A DNA stretch of 64,000 bases from Pseudoalteromonas rubra. Lineage in GTDB: Bacteria; Pseudomonadota; Gammaproteobacteria; Enterobacterales; Alteromonadaceae. The stretch lies in NCBI RefSeq assembly GCF_000238295.3, contig NZ_AHCD03000035.1, positions 930,001-994,000 of the forward strand, read 5' to 3'. The translations under genes and the position numbers were made by a program. The notes beneath the pieces were generated by a model that worked only from the letters and a program-made list of their open reading frames with translations, did no database searches and was not told where the DNA came from. Positions 35,694 through 45,128 of this stretch are shown one piece after another (position 1 is the first letter of the stretch; the number at the start of each line of letters is the position of its first letter).

Positions 35694-35698
35694 TTGTT

Positions 35699-36313
35699 AT
35701 GAACTGTAAAACCACACTTTTAAAGCTAACTCCTTTGGTTGTTGCATGTAGCTTAGCCATTACTGGCTGCTCTTCAACAAAAGTACAAAGAGTAGATGCA
35801 AATCAAGAGGTTGCCCTTTCTGACAAGTGGAACGGCAAGGACTCGCAACTGGTTGCAGAGGCCATGATCAACGATATGTTGAGCTTTCCATGGGTTAACG
35901 ATCACTTACAAAAAGAGGGCACGCGTCCTGCTATTATAATCCAGTCAGTGCGCAACAAATCACATCAGCACATCGCAGTTGATACCTTTCTGAATGACCT
36001 TAAGCGTTCAATATTACGCAGCGGCCAGGCAGACTTTGTTGCGAACAAAGATGTTCGTCAGGAGATCCGCGACGAAAGAAAAGATCAGGAGCTGAATGCC
36101 AGCCTGGAAACACAGAATGAAATGGGTCAGGAACAAGGCGCTGATTATGCCCTGTCAGGCACCATCAACTCTTTCGTAGATCAGCAAGGCGGCGATCGCG
36201 TAACTTTCTATCAGGTTGACCTGAGATTGATCGATATGACCACAAACCGTGAGGTATGGAATGGACAGAAGAAAATTCAAAAGCTGCAGGAGCGCTCGCG
36301 CTTTGGCTTCTAA
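35699..36313 (+). CDS. LpoB-like penicillin-binding-protein activator lipoprotein
   Basis: This 204-residue protein has the lipobox ACSLAITGCSSTK. The mature part resembles the LpoB/YcfM fold: IINDMLSF-type start (AMINDMLSFPWVNDHL), then PAIIIQSVRNKSHQHIAVDT, a DLKRSILRSGQADFVANKDV segment and ADYALSGTINSFVDQQGGDR. LpoB stimulates PBP1b from the outer membrane. Many COG3014-linked homologues are annotated this way but have not been tested, so the exact partner is uncertain. Its stop lies inside the next gene, a 53-base overlap. Confidence 0.82.
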   Translation: MNCKTTLLKLTPLVVACSLAITGCSSTKVQRVDANQEVALSDKWNGKDSQLVAEAMINDMLSFPWVNDHLQKEGTRPAIIIQSVRNKSHQHIAVDTFLNDLKRSILRSGQADFVANKDVRQEIRDERKDQELNASLETQNEMGQEQGADYALSGTINSFVDQQGGDRVTFYQVDLRLIDMTTNREVWNGQKKIQKLQERSRFGF

Positions 36314-37298
36314 CCCCTTGATCGCAACGCTGCTGAGTGTCGCAGTACTTAGCGGCTGTGGCGCTAATAATGCCAATCAGACACCTGTTGACAACAAGCC
36401 AGCATGGATCACCGCCATGCCAAGTTCCAGCTATATGATTTATGGTGTTGGCAGCGCACAAAATACCGGCGATCTGCAACAAGCAAAACTGGCGGCACAG
36501 GAATCTGCCCGACTGGCACTGGCTAAGCAATTGAATGTAACTATCTCAGCCAATACCAGAATAGAGCAATCGGCCAGCGAAAAATCGATGCAGTTTCATG
36601 TTGATGAACTGATTAACTCTCAAGTGCCTGATATTCATTTGCAAGGTGTTAAAATTGAAGATGAATATGTCAGTGCGGATCAGCAAACAGCCTTTGCACT
36701 GGCGGCTTTTAACCGCACCGAAGCCGCAATGCAAACAGAGCTGACCGTCCGGGCTTTGGATGAAGATATTACAGCCTTCGCAATAGCTGCCAATAGCAGT
36801 AAATCTCAACAGCTGAAACAAGCCGTTGCGGTTAAGGAGCTGTTGGTCAAACGAAGTAAGCAAAATCACCATCTTACCCAGCTTCAGGCTGCTCCTCTGC
36901 CCTTACCGGCCTCTGTTCGCGACAAACAACAACAGGCCGATGCACTTATTAACAGCATCAGCTTTAGTATTGAAAGTGATCACCAGGCACATCGTAAAGT
37001 GCGTGACATCCTGGCAAAAGCGCTTAGTTCACAGGGGATCAAGGTGACCACAGGTGAGGCAGATTTTGCCCTTAAGTTCACCGTTGACTGGCAGGATATG
37101 AACAAAGCCGGGACCTTTTACAGTGTGGCAGAGAGCTACCTGGTGGTGATGGAAAACGGCAAAGAACAGGCGCACTTTAATACCAAAGTGAAAGCCGCGT
37201 CGAGCTACAAGGACACCGCTAAAAGTAATGCGATGACCAAATTAGCCAACAAGTTGGGCACCCAACTGGCGCAGTTTGTTGTTACAGGTAAGTCTTGA
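36261..37298 (+). CDS. LPP20-family lipoprotein, second paralogue
   Basis: This 345-residue protein starts at ATG 36261, with GAGG 6 bases upstream. The start lies inside the end of the LpoB-like gene, so translation is coupled. After a basic N-terminus comes the lipobox segment ATLLSVAVLSGCGANN and then the LPP20 signature KPAWITAMPSSSYMIYGVGS and AAQESARLALAKQLNVTISA. The C-terminal 150 residues form a second domain with KVTTGEADFALKFTVDWQDM, resembling a small beta-domain seen in envelope proteins. Together with 33203, 33984 and 35699 this forms an outer-membrane lipoprotein cluster of unknown joint function. Confidence 0.8.
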   Translation: MDRRKFKSCRSARALASNPLIATLLSVAVLSGCGANNANQTPVDNKPAWITAMPSSSYMIYGVGSAQNTGDLQQAKLAAQESARLALAKQLNVTISANTRIEQSASEKSMQFHVDELINSQVPDIHLQGVKIEDEYVSADQQTAFALAAFNRTEAAMQTELTVRALDEDITAFAIAANSSKSQQLKQAVAVKELLVKRSKQNHHLTQLQAAPLPLPASVRDKQQQADALINSISFSIESDHQAHRKVRDILAKALSSQGIKVTTGEADFALKFTVDWQDMNKAGTFYSVAESYLVVMENGKEQAHFNTKVKAASSYKDTAKSNAMTKLANKLGTQLAQFVVTGKS

Positions 37299-37327
37299 GC
37301 CTACCAAAGCACATATGTAACTGACAT

Positions 37328-37359
37328 AAAAAGGGGCTAACACAAGTTAGCCCCTTTTT
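37328..37359. terminator. Bidirectional intrinsic terminator
   Basis: AAAAAGGGGCTAA and TTAGCCCCTTTTT form a long stem with a CACAAG loop between the convergent lipoprotein operon and yejK. T-runs are present on both strands, so it can end both transcripts. Confidence 0.9.
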
Positions 37360-37361
37360 AT

Positions 37362-38378
37362 TTACTCACTTTCTTCCTGATAGAACTTTTCCAGCTGATC
37401 TTTGAGGTTTGGCGGCACGCCTTTAATCGTCAAAGTATCACTTTGCGGATCATACAGCACACGCTCTCCCAGATGCTTGCGCTCAAACCCAACACTCACA
37501 CCGCCACCCAGACCTGAAAATTTGACCATAGTCGTGACGGTTTTTTTATCGAGCGGGAATGACTCTTCCAGTTCATAACCTTGTTGTTTATAAAAGTCTT
37601 CAAACTGCACATCGGATGATTTAGATACGGTATCAGATAAAGACTCGACATCTGCATCTTCGCCACTATTAATACAGTCGTTACAATAATCAAAGACTTC
37701 TTTGCGAATTGCATCTTTCTCATCTTTACCAAACTGCTGCTCGGCCAGATAGTCTTCCACGGCATGTAACATCGTTTGCGACTGCTGTTTGGGGTCGATA
37801 CCTTCAGCACACCCCAGAAAATCTAGAAAGAAGTCGGCAACTTTTCTGCCAGCTCGGCCTTTAATGAAAGAAATATATCTATTTTCATCTGCCTGCGTAT
37901 CCCACGCAGTTAAGTCAATGCGTGCTGCAAGTTGCATACGTGAGATATCCAAGTGCCTCGACGCAGCCAAGTCCAGATCAGACGTAATAGAATAGTGCTC
38001 TTTGATATTGATCATCGCTATCAGCAAGTAATCGCTGGCAACATACTGATAATGACAAAACACCAGATAACCAGTCTCGTTGAACGCATACTTGTTCAAC
38101 TCTTCTTTCAAAACTTCTGTTGCCTGCTGCGTTAGATGCCAAAATGCCAGCTCATTATTACGGTAGCTTTGCATGGCTGATGCGACACGGCTATCTTTGT
38201 CGGGATCAAAGGCACAAAAGCCTTTCCCAGGCTTGCTATTATAAGCATGATGAAGTTGCTCTATGAATACCGCTACTCGGTCATTAACCTGCATCTCATC
38301 TTCACGCAAATGAATTTGTGTTTCTTCGTCTTGCTTGTCGACATAGTGTACAACAAGCTTGTTCACCTCAATGCTCAT
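37362..38378 (-). CDS. yejK: Nucleoid-associated protein YejK (NdpA)
   Basis: This 338-residue protein starts at ATG 38378 (MSIEVNKLVVHYVDK), close to the 335 residues of the E. coli protein. A longer frame upstream would overlap the divergent yejL. Typical segments are NSKPGKGFCAFDPDKDSRVA, HLDISRMQLAARIDL and YISFIKGRAGRKVADFFLDF, the latter being the most conserved stretch of the family. It is associated with the nucleoid; the molecular role is poorly defined. The divergent partner yejL confirms the call. Confidence 0.92.
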   Translation of the reverse strand: MSIEVNKLVVHYVDKQDEETQIHLREDEMQVNDRVAVFIEQLHHAYNSKPGKGFCAFDPDKDSRVASAMQSYRNNELAFWHLTQQATEVLKEELNKYAFNETGYLVFCHYQYVASDYLLIAMINIKEHYSITSDLDLAASRHLDISRMQLAARIDLTAWDTQADENRYISFIKGRAGRKVADFFLDFLGCAEGIDPKQQSQTMLHAVEDYLAEQQFGKDEKDAIRKEVFDYCNDCINSGEDADVESLSDTVSKSSDVQFEDFYKQQGYELEESFPLDKKTVTTMVKFSGLGGGVSVGFERKHLGERVLYDPQSDTLTIKGVPPNLKDQLEKFYQEESE

Positions 38379-38444
38379 CTTTGTTTTTAACGCCTCTGGT
38401 GTTAGAATAGAAAGAATTATAACTCTTTTTATTTGAACCAACCG

Positions 38445-38657
38445 ATGCCTATCCAGTCTAAATATTCCAACGAACAAGTAGAACAAATTGTCGACCAACT
38501 GTTAAACGTACTGACAGAGAATCAGGCAACCGTTGATTTAAGCTTAATGTGTTTGGGAAATTCTATCACGCACATCATCAAAGAGCATGTGCCAGAACAG
38601 AAAAGACAAGCGGTTGCTGAAAATTTTGCCAAGGCGTTGACCCAGTCGGTAAAGTAA
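38445..38657 (+). CDS. yejL: YejL-family small protein (DUF1414)
   Basis: This 70-residue protein begins MPIQSKYSNEQVEQIVDQLL and contains VDLSLMCLGNSITHII, matching the E. coli YejL pattern in length and order. The start at 38445 is chosen from this match. Its function is unknown. It sits between divergent yejK and the yejM-like gene, 4 bases before the latter, as in other gammaproteobacteria. Confidence 0.92.
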   Translation: MPIQSKYSNEQVEQIVDQLLNVLTENQATVDLSLMCLGNSITHIIKEHVPEQKRQAVAENFAKALTQSVK

Positions 38658-38661
38658 CTGA

Positions 38662-40158
38662 ATGAATCTTTCTTCACACAGCCCTTTTTCGTCAAAGGCC
38701 AGCCAGCTGTTGAGCTGGGGGCATTGGTTTACCTTTGCCAACATCGGCTTAGTATTACTCATTACATTAAGCTATCTGGCCGCTGACAAAGCGCCAACAA
38801 CAGCGCTTGGCTGGCTATATATGCTGGTAACCTGGCTAAGCCACACCAGCTTCATTACCTTTTGTGTATTTGTACTGAGTATTTTTCCACTCAGTCTGAT
38901 CTTCCCTTACCCAAGGCATATTCGGGGCATGGCCGCCTGTATTGCCACCTTAGGGATCACCGTACTGGGTGTTGATGCCTTTGTCTATTTCCAGCTTGGC
39001 TATCATTTGAACCTACAGGCGCTGCCCGAGATTCTTTCCTTGTTTTGGAAGACCATCAGTAGCTCCCCTGCTATCAATAGTCTGATCGTACTCGCCATGA
39101 TCGCCGCTATTTTAGGATTTGAACTGATTGTTGGTAATCACGCCTGGCGTCATCTGGAGCGTTTAAAGCGCTACTCCTTTCCTAAATTCGCCAGCACAAT
39201 CCTGGTTACTTGCTTTGCAAGCAGCCATATTATGCATATCTGGGCAGATGCAAATAGCTACTTCGACATTACAATGCAAGATAATGTACTGCCATTGTCT
39301 TATCCAACTACCGCCAAAACACTCCTTGCCAGACATGAGCTACTCGATATGCAAGAGTACAACCAGGCAAGATCGCTAAATGTCGGACCCAACGAAGTAA
39401 ACTATCACCCACCAGCTTCACTGGCATCCTGTCCGGCTCAGGATACTCCAGTCAGCCTGAATATAGTGAAAACACTGTCAGAGCAAACTGAACAGCAGCT
39501 AATGCAACTAGGCTGGCATGGTTCAGAGCAGCTGCTGGCCCCTACATTACGTGAAGATTTCAGATTTAACCTGCTGTATGGTCTTCCGGCCTACTACAAA
39601 CAGTCTCTGATGGACAGTAAGGCGCCACCAGTATGGTCTACCCGCCTATCCTTGTCGGTCTCTGGACTGCCTAAATTTACCTATATTAGTCCTGTCGACA
39701 ATGCGAATGTACGGGTATCATATAGTGAGCAAAGCCCACTTATTACAGAGCAAACACCACCGACTATCCTCATTGTCGAGCCAAACAGCTCAGATATAGT
39801 GACCACAACCCGCTTTTTTACCAATATCCCTGCGTTTGAAGGACATACCGAGCTAATTCAGATCAGCGATATTATGACAACCATTGCAGCAGAGCATTTC
39901 CAATGCAGCACACTCGCAACGGCAAGTATGCTGGGCAATAATGTTGCCACAGACACACTCAATGAGGGGGTGAACTACTCTCGTGGTGTGTTAGTTGCTT
40001 ACAAAAAAGACCGTATTACACTGATAGCACAAGACGGGAGCTATAAACAGGTTTCTGCAAAAGAAGGCTTTACCTTAGATCAAAAGCTGGATGTCCCCTT
40101 TTTAATTCAGAGTATTAAGCGACTGAAACAATTCAATCAGACGCCTGCTACAAAGTAG
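38662..40158 (+). CDS. YejM/PbgA-like inner-membrane protein with shortened periplasmic domain
   Basis: This 498-residue protein has an N-terminal five-helix membrane part (DUF3413) covering about residues 15-200 and a periplasmic part. E. coli YejM has 586 residues. The missing length lies in the alkaline-phosphatase-like domain: early elements are reduced, but RFNLLYGLPAYYKQSLMDSK and a C-terminal end with ISDIMTTIAAEHF and GVLVAYKKDRITL still line up with YejM. YejM/LapC controls LpxC breakdown through LapB and senses LPS in the inner membrane. Whether this shortened form does the same is open. The position after yejL supports orthology. Confidence 0.82.
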   Translation: MNLSSHSPFSSKASQLLSWGHWFTFANIGLVLLITLSYLAADKAPTTALGWLYMLVTWLSHTSFITFCVFVLSIFPLSLIFPYPRHIRGMAACIATLGITVLGVDAFVYFQLGYHLNLQALPEILSLFWKTISSSPAINSLIVLAMIAAILGFELIVGNHAWRHLERLKRYSFPKFASTILVTCFASSHIMHIWADANSYFDITMQDNVLPLSYPTTAKTLLARHELLDMQEYNQARSLNVGPNEVNYHPPASLASCPAQDTPVSLNIVKTLSEQTEQQLMQLGWHGSEQLLAPTLREDFRFNLLYGLPAYYKQSLMDSKAPPVWSTRLSLSVSGLPKFTYISPVDNANVRVSYSEQSPLITEQTPPTILIVEPNSSDIVTTTRFFTNIPAFEGHTELIQISDIMTTIAAEHFQCSTLATASMLGNNVATDTLNEGVNYSRGVLVAYKKDRITLIAQDGSYKQVSAKEGFTLDQKLDVPFLIQSIKRLKQFNQTPATK

Positions 40159-40241
40159 CGCGGCGTCTGTCACAACACTTGCGATATCGAACAATTTTAC
40201 TATCTTGAAATGTAAATGCAGATTTCAGGGAAGCACACACG

Positions 40242-40715
40242 ATGAAGATATTGATTATCATGTTTTGGCTGTTATGGCCCACGTTAAGTCAGGCAAAAAC
40301 AACCTTCAGTTACTACAAATGTGTTACCGGTAAGACAGTTGTATACAGCCAGCATCCGTGCGCAGCCAATGCTGAGCAACACACTTTAAGCCACTCAAAT
40401 CCACAGGCACCGGCTCCCACAGGCCAGCATACCAAAACATTGAACAATATTGAGCGACAGCAACTGGTTCTGCGGTTAAAAAAGACACTCAGAGCCAAAA
40501 AACATCAGGCCGCAATCTTAGGTAGAAAACGAGATGAAGCTACCCGGGATGAACAACGGCGCATTTCGCGCATGATGGAAAAAAGCGAGAGAGCCAAAAC
40601 ACTAAAAGATGTAAAGCGTAATATCAAGTCTATCAATACAGCCTACCTCAAGGAGGTTAAGCTACTGAACAAAGAGATAGCAAGCTTAGAAAAGCGCCTT
40701 AAGCGACTCGAATAA
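40242..40715 (+). CDS. DUF4124-domain periplasmic protein
   Basis: This 157-residue protein has a signal peptide (ILIIMFWLLWPTLSQA). A DUF4124-type region follows (FSYYKCVTGKTVVYSQHPC, two Cys likely disulphide-linked), then a proline-rich linker and a basic coiled-coil C-terminus with many Lys/Arg/Glu (KLLNKEIASLEKRLKRLE). Its role is unknown. Small proteins of this type are common in the periplasm of marine gammaproteobacteria. Confidence 0.75.
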   Translation: MKILIIMFWLLWPTLSQAKTTFSYYKCVTGKTVVYSQHPCAANAEQHTLSHSNPQAPAPTGQHTKTLNNIERQQLVLRLKKTLRAKKHQAAILGRKRDEATRDEQRRISRMMEKSERAKTLKDVKRNIKSINTAYLKEVKLLNKEIASLEKRLKRLE

Positions 40716-40830
40716 AGGCCCTTTTTGTCACGACATAACCTCTGGTAAGGAGCGCATAACGGATGACCCGAATACAAGCTTGAGAGACTGGCACTTGTGC
40801 GCTAAAGTAACTCGCAGATTAGGAGGTCCG

Positions 40831-42555
40831 ATGAGTTACCAGGTTCAAAAAATTGCAGAGCAAATTCTTTCCGGTTTTCACGCTCACTACGCGTTATTTC
40901 AACAAATAACGGCGCGTGCTCCGCACGCTTTTGCGCAGCAAAAGTGGGGGGAAATCGAGCAAATAAGCAAGCAACGGATCACTCTGTACGACGTTCGTGT
41001 CAATGACACGGTCACGGCTCTAAAACTTCAAACATCGCAAGATACGCCTGATGAAGCGTTATGGCACCAGGTCAAACAACATTACGCTGAGCTCCTTTCT
41101 TTTCATCCTCAGGCAGAGCTGGCTGAGACGTTTTTTAACTCAGTCTTTTGTCGGCTTTTTCACCGACGCTACTACAAGAATGACTTTATATTTGTTGAAA
41201 CAACGCTGACTAAGCCAACCACATTACCCATAGAAGCGGAATTTCGCAGCTATTTTCCGGTCATCTCTGGGTTAAAGCCCACTATTCGCAGTATGATTTC
41301 GCACATGGACTTGCAGTGCGGCTTTCGCGATCTGGAGCAGGATATCAGAATGCTGGTCAAAGCATTTATCAAACAAGCACCAAGTACGCACCACAGCCAT
41401 CACGGATTGCGCTTCGATATTCTCACCGCCCCCTTTTATCGTAACAAAGGCGCCTATATCGTAGGCAGGGTGGTATCCAAATCTGGTGTCCAACCTTTTA
41501 TTATCGCCCTTTTACATCACCCTCAGGGCGGCCTGTACATCGATGCGCTGTTAACTAAAAGTGCGCAAATGCGGATTATTTTTGGTTTTGCCCGAGCGTA
41601 TTTCCTGGTAGAAACTCATGCCCCTTCAGCCATGGTGGGCTTTTTACAACAGCTGATGCCGAATAAAACAACGGCAGAGCTTTACAACGCCATCGGATTT
41701 CATAAACAAGGAAAAACTGAATTCTACCGTGATTTCCTGTTTCACTTACAACACAGCGAAGATGTGTTCACGATAGCGCCAGGTACACCGGGTATGGTTA
41801 TGATGGTGTTTACGTTACCTAATTTTCCGTTTGTCTTTAAAGTGATTAAAGATGTTTTTGCCGAAAGTAAACCGTTTGGCAGAGATACGGTGCTGGCGCG
41901 CTATCAACTGGTGAAAAGTCACGACCGTGTTGGCCGTATGGCTGACACCATCGAGTATTCCGAAGTCGTTATTCCCAAACGAAAATTCTCTCCATCACTT
42001 CTGGATACACTAAAAGCCACAATCAGTAATAGTGTGCGAGACGAAGGGGACTACCTGGTGATCAAACATCTGTACATTGAACGCCGAATGACACCGCTGA
42101 ATCTCTTTTTGCAAACCGCCGATGAGCCAACCGCTAACAAAGTCATCGAAGATTATGGCCACGCTATCAAAGAAATGCTCAGCGTAAATATTTTTCCGGG
42201 TGATATGTTGCTCAAGAACTTTGGGGTCACCAAGCACCATAGGGTTATTTTTTACGATTATGATGAGGTGCAATATCTTACTGACATGAACTTCCGACCC
42301 ATGCCCAGTCCATCTTTGGAAGACTTATATAGTGGTGTGGCCGAGCCCTCAGCGGCACCAAACGACGTATTTCCACAACAGTTATGTACATTTGTACTCA
42401 CAGACCCTAAACTCAGAGCGGTGTTTGAACAGTCGCACGAAGCCTTATTGAAGGTGGAATACTGGCAACAAGCGCAACGGGATATACAGGCTCACGTGGT
42501 TAAGCAAGTTTATCCTTATCCGGCCTCACAACGCTTCTATCGACATATAAAATAA
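40831..42555 (+). CDS. aceK: Isocitrate dehydrogenase kinase/phosphatase AceK
   Basis: This 574-residue protein starts at ATG 40831 directly behind AGGAGG; a longer frame from 40780 lacks this. Typical AceK segments include FFNSVFCRLFHRRYYKNDFI, the ATP-loop-containing TPGMVMMVFTLPNFPFVFKV and the kinase-core NIFPGDMLLKNFGVTKHHRV with YDYDEVQYLTDMNFR. AceK phosphorylates and inactivates isocitrate dehydrogenase so that carbon flows to the glyoxylate bypass, and it also reverses this. aceA and aceB are not adjacent here, unlike the E. coli operon. A LysR regulator follows 12 bases downstream. Confidence 0.95.
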   Translation: MSYQVQKIAEQILSGFHAHYALFQQITARAPHAFAQQKWGEIEQISKQRITLYDVRVNDTVTALKLQTSQDTPDEALWHQVKQHYAELLSFHPQAELAETFFNSVFCRLFHRRYYKNDFIFVETTLTKPTTLPIEAEFRSYFPVISGLKPTIRSMISHMDLQCGFRDLEQDIRMLVKAFIKQAPSTHHSHHGLRFDILTAPFYRNKGAYIVGRVVSKSGVQPFIIALLHHPQGGLYIDALLTKSAQMRIIFGFARAYFLVETHAPSAMVGFLQQLMPNKTTAELYNAIGFHKQGKTEFYRDFLFHLQHSEDVFTIAPGTPGMVMMVFTLPNFPFVFKVIKDVFAESKPFGRDTVLARYQLVKSHDRVGRMADTIEYSEVVIPKRKFSPSLLDTLKATISNSVRDEGDYLVIKHLYIERRMTPLNLFLQTADEPTANKVIEDYGHAIKEMLSVNIFPGDMLLKNFGVTKHHRVIFYDYDEVQYLTDMNFRPMPSPSLEDLYSGVAEPSAAPNDVFPQQLCTFVLTDPKLRAVFEQSHEALLKVEYWQQAQRDIQAHVVKQVYPYPASQRFYRHIK

Positions 42556-42567
42556 CAAAGGAACACA

Positions 42568-43506
42568 GTGAACATAAGCAAAATTGACCTGAATCTACTG
42601 GTCTATCTCGATACGCTACTGCGAGAGTGCAACGTCACTCGTGCCGCAAACCAGCTAAGTATCACTCAGCCTGCGATGAGTAATGGCCTGAAGCGGCTTC
42701 GCAATCTGTTTAATGATCCAATCCTGGTGCGCACCAGTGAAGGCATGGTCCCGACTGAACGCGCGCTAGAGCTCCAGCCCGTGATCCGCGGTATTCTAAT
42801 GACGCTGGAAGAAACACTGGCACCCAATCGCGAGTTTGAACCTGGGCAGAGCAAACGCGTATTTCGCATTATGGCCAGCGATTATGCAGCCAGCACTTTA
42901 GCACCTAAGCTATTGAATAAATTACATATGGAAGCGCCTGATACGACTCTCGATATCCTGACTCCCAGTGATGTGACATTTCATGACGTGGAAAATGGTA
43001 AAGTCGATATGGCAATTAACCGTTTTGAAAATTTACCTCAGTCATTTCATCATAAGCGGATCTGGAAAGACAGTTTTTGCTGCCTGATTAAGTCAGACAA
43101 CCCAATCAGAGCGCATTTTAATCTGGATGCCTACTTAAAAGCGCGACATATCTGGGTCAGTAAAACGGGATTTGGCGTAGGTGTAGGGATGGACCCGGCT
43201 GATGTGCAAAAACTGGGTTGGGTTGACGAAGCATTGGCACACTTCGGCAAGCACAGAAACATCGCCACATTTACACGTAACTACCATGTCGCCATCCACC
43301 TGGCGAAAGAGCAAAACCTCATCGCAACGTTGCCATCAAAAGCGGCAAACATCTACAGCGATGATCCGAATTTGGCTATTTTAGAGCCTCCGTTTCCTAT
43401 CCCTCCCTTTGAACTGGATATGATCTGGAGCCCACTATTGCATCGCGACGCCAGTCATATCTGGCTGAGACAAAAAATCGCTGAAGTCGCAGAAGCCCTG
43501 AAATAG
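42568..43506 (+). CDS. LysR-family transcriptional regulator
   Basis: This 312-residue protein starts at GTG 42568 after AAGGAAC. It has an N-terminal winged helix-turn-helix (LLVYLDTLLRECNVTRAANQ, then ITQPAMSNGLKRLRNLFNDP) and a C-terminal ligand-binding domain. The motif FNDPILVRTSEGMVPTERA resembles the NodD/PcpR-like group of LysR proteins. It follows aceK closely, so the two may be co-transcribed and linked to acetate or fatty-acid growth. The target genes are unknown. Confidence 0.9.
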   Translation: MNISKIDLNLLVYLDTLLRECNVTRAANQLSITQPAMSNGLKRLRNLFNDPILVRTSEGMVPTERALELQPVIRGILMTLEETLAPNREFEPGQSKRVFRIMASDYAASTLAPKLLNKLHMEAPDTTLDILTPSDVTFHDVENGKVDMAINRFENLPQSFHHKRIWKDSFCCLIKSDNPIRAHFNLDAYLKARHIWVSKTGFGVGVGMDPADVQKLGWVDEALAHFGKHRNIATFTRNYHVAIHLAKEQNLIATLPSKAANIYSDDPNLAILEPPFPIPPFELDMIWSPLLHRDASHIWLRQKIAEVAEALK

Positions 43507-43522
43507 CCTGCCACAGGCGCTC

Positions 43523-43548
43523 AGATATAGGGCGAAAACCCTATATCT
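43523..43548. terminator. 10-bp perfect hairpin between convergent genes
   Basis: AGATATAGGG and CCCTATATCT form a perfect stem with a CGAAAA loop between the LysR gene and the convergent TerB-like gene, overlapping the latter's last codons. T-runs are short, so the terminator call is moderate. Confidence 0.5.
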
Positions 43549-43933
43549 CGCTTTCTAACATAGCCAGTGCACGTTTCTCACTATCACACACTTCACCATT
43601 CGCTTCACTAATGCGATGCGCGATTGACACAGCAAGCTCGCGCATCGGCTTATCAACGATATGACTCAACCTATGTTGAATAAAACACTCTGTCTCATCC
43701 TGTTTAATCGCAATTAGGCACTTGCCCAGCGCATCGTCCATGTAGTCTTGCAACGTAATGGCCGAATTCCAGTGCAACGTATTGGCCCAGTCACGGACAA
43801 TGTTCATTTCTTCTGTTTCTATTTTTTCGTCAATGCAAACAAATAACAAAGCAATATCCAACAAGGACTCTTTTTGCAATTGTTCCACACAGATGCCCAT
43901 GTCAAAGTGGTTCAACAGTTGTTCAAATTTCAT
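43541..43933 (-). CDS. TerB-like helical protein
   Basis: This 130-residue protein starts at ATG 43933, with AAGGAG 5 bases upstream. A longer frame to 44074 would add a Cys/His-rich segment without a ribosome site. The sequence is all-helical: LLDIALLFVCIDEKIETEEMN, then ELAVSIAHRISEANGEVCDS with paired acidic residues, the pattern of TerB-like (tellurite resistance/metal-binding) domains. It is a stand-alone protein with no ter operon nearby, so a tellurite role should not be assumed. Confidence 0.65.
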   Translation of the reverse strand: MKFEQLLNHFDMGICVEQLQKESLLDIALLFVCIDEKIETEEMNIVRDWANTLHWNSAITLQDYMDDALGKCLIAIKQDETECFIQHRLSHIVDKPMRELAVSIAHRISEANGEVCDSEKRALAMLESEI

Positions 43934-44161
43934 CTTAGCTCCTTGTAATTGATATAACGCCAACCTGCAACCATGCACAGAGACCGGATCCAGCATACCT
44001 GTCCCTTGCTGATGTGCCTGAGTCTTTGGACGCGCATGCCGTTTAGGCAAACACACTCCATAGCATTCAAACATATTCTACAAACTCAAGGTTGTCACTT
44101 AAAAAATAGTCAATTAGCGTGCCCTGAACTAGACTTGCCTTAGTAAACACAGGAAGTCATT

Positions 44162-45022
44162 ATGTCTTGCCTAAACCGCTTATACTTGAAACTGCTACTT
44201 ATTTTAGGCCTTTCTTTTTCTGCACACGCACGTATTTCAATTTCGATCGAGCAAGACATTTATGAATACGCCAAAGAAATACTGGCCGATCAATCTATCT
44301 CTGACTTCACTGAAGAAATATTCAACCACCCCAGGTGCCAGCGTGATGTCGTAGAGTTTCTCATCGCACAACGCGCATTGCTGGAAGGTGGCTTCCAGCA
44401 TACCTTCAGCTTCACGCTGGGAAACTATGATGCAAGAAACTTAAAACTGCTTGAATCAGGGTTACTCCTCATGAGCTTTGATACCATCTGGCGTTCTCAG
44501 GCAAACACCATTGCTCAAAAGGTGTATATTTCTCCCCCTATCATTCACAAAGGGGCATATTTTGCGGGGATCTATACCTCACCCGCCAACAAAACTCGTT
44601 TACGGGACAAAATATCTAAAGATCTCAGCCAAATCAGTGTTGTGAGCAGTAAAGCATGGTTAGTTGATTGGGTTACGCTCAAAGCGCTTGCACCTCAACA
44701 ATTACATCATGAAGATGATTGGATCACTATGGCGAAACTGGTCAGCAATGGCTGGGTGGATGCCATGCTGGTTTCCTTTAACAACACCCGACCATTTTAC
44801 TATGAAGGTCAGGGCTACCGGATTGAAGCCATAGAAGGGGTTAAAGTCGCACTTCAGGACAGTCGACACTTTGTCGTGTCCAGACTTCACCCGCAAGGGG
44901 AAGAGGCGTATAACGCGTTAAAACGCGGTCTGGCAAAATTAAAGGCAAAAAACTTCATCTATCAGTCTTATCGACAATGCGGCTTTATCAACCCTTTGGT
45001 GGATGATTGGCATACACTTTAA
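44162..45022 (+). CDS. Orphan periplasmic solute-binding-like protein
   Basis: This 286-residue protein has a signal peptide (LKLLLILGLSFSAHARI) and a type-II binding-protein-like course: an early QRDVVEFLIAQRALLEGGF, a central LRDKISKDLSQISVVSSKA and a late VSNGWVDAMLVSFNNTRPF. It resembles amino-acid-type binding proteins at a distance, and no transporter gene is adjacent. The ligand and role are unknown; it may be sensory. AGGAAG precedes the ATG. Confidence 0.65.
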   Translation: MSCLNRLYLKLLLILGLSFSAHARISISIEQDIYEYAKEILADQSISDFTEEIFNHPRCQRDVVEFLIAQRALLEGGFQHTFSFTLGNYDARNLKLLESGLLLMSFDTIWRSQANTIAQKVYISPPIIHKGAYFAGIYTSPANKTRLRDKISKDLSQISVVSSKAWLVDWVTLKALAPQQLHHEDDWITMAKLVSNGWVDAMLVSFNNTRPFYYEGQGYRIEAIEGVKVALQDSRHFVVSRLHPQGEEAYNALKRGLAKLKAKNFIYQSYRQCGFINPLVDDWHTL

Positions 45023-45128
45023 CCCTAAAATCGCAATTGTTAGTTTTAATTTGGGGTATTCATATTTCTTCCATTTTCTTCTCCTAAATTTCCTGCCTCT
45101 CGGGAATACGTCAAATTAGGAACAAGTA

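Noticed and set aside
43541..44074. Longer start (44074) for the TerB-like gene
   Set aside because: The extra 47 residues lack a ribosome site and look non-coding; ATG 43933 has AAGGAG at proper distance.
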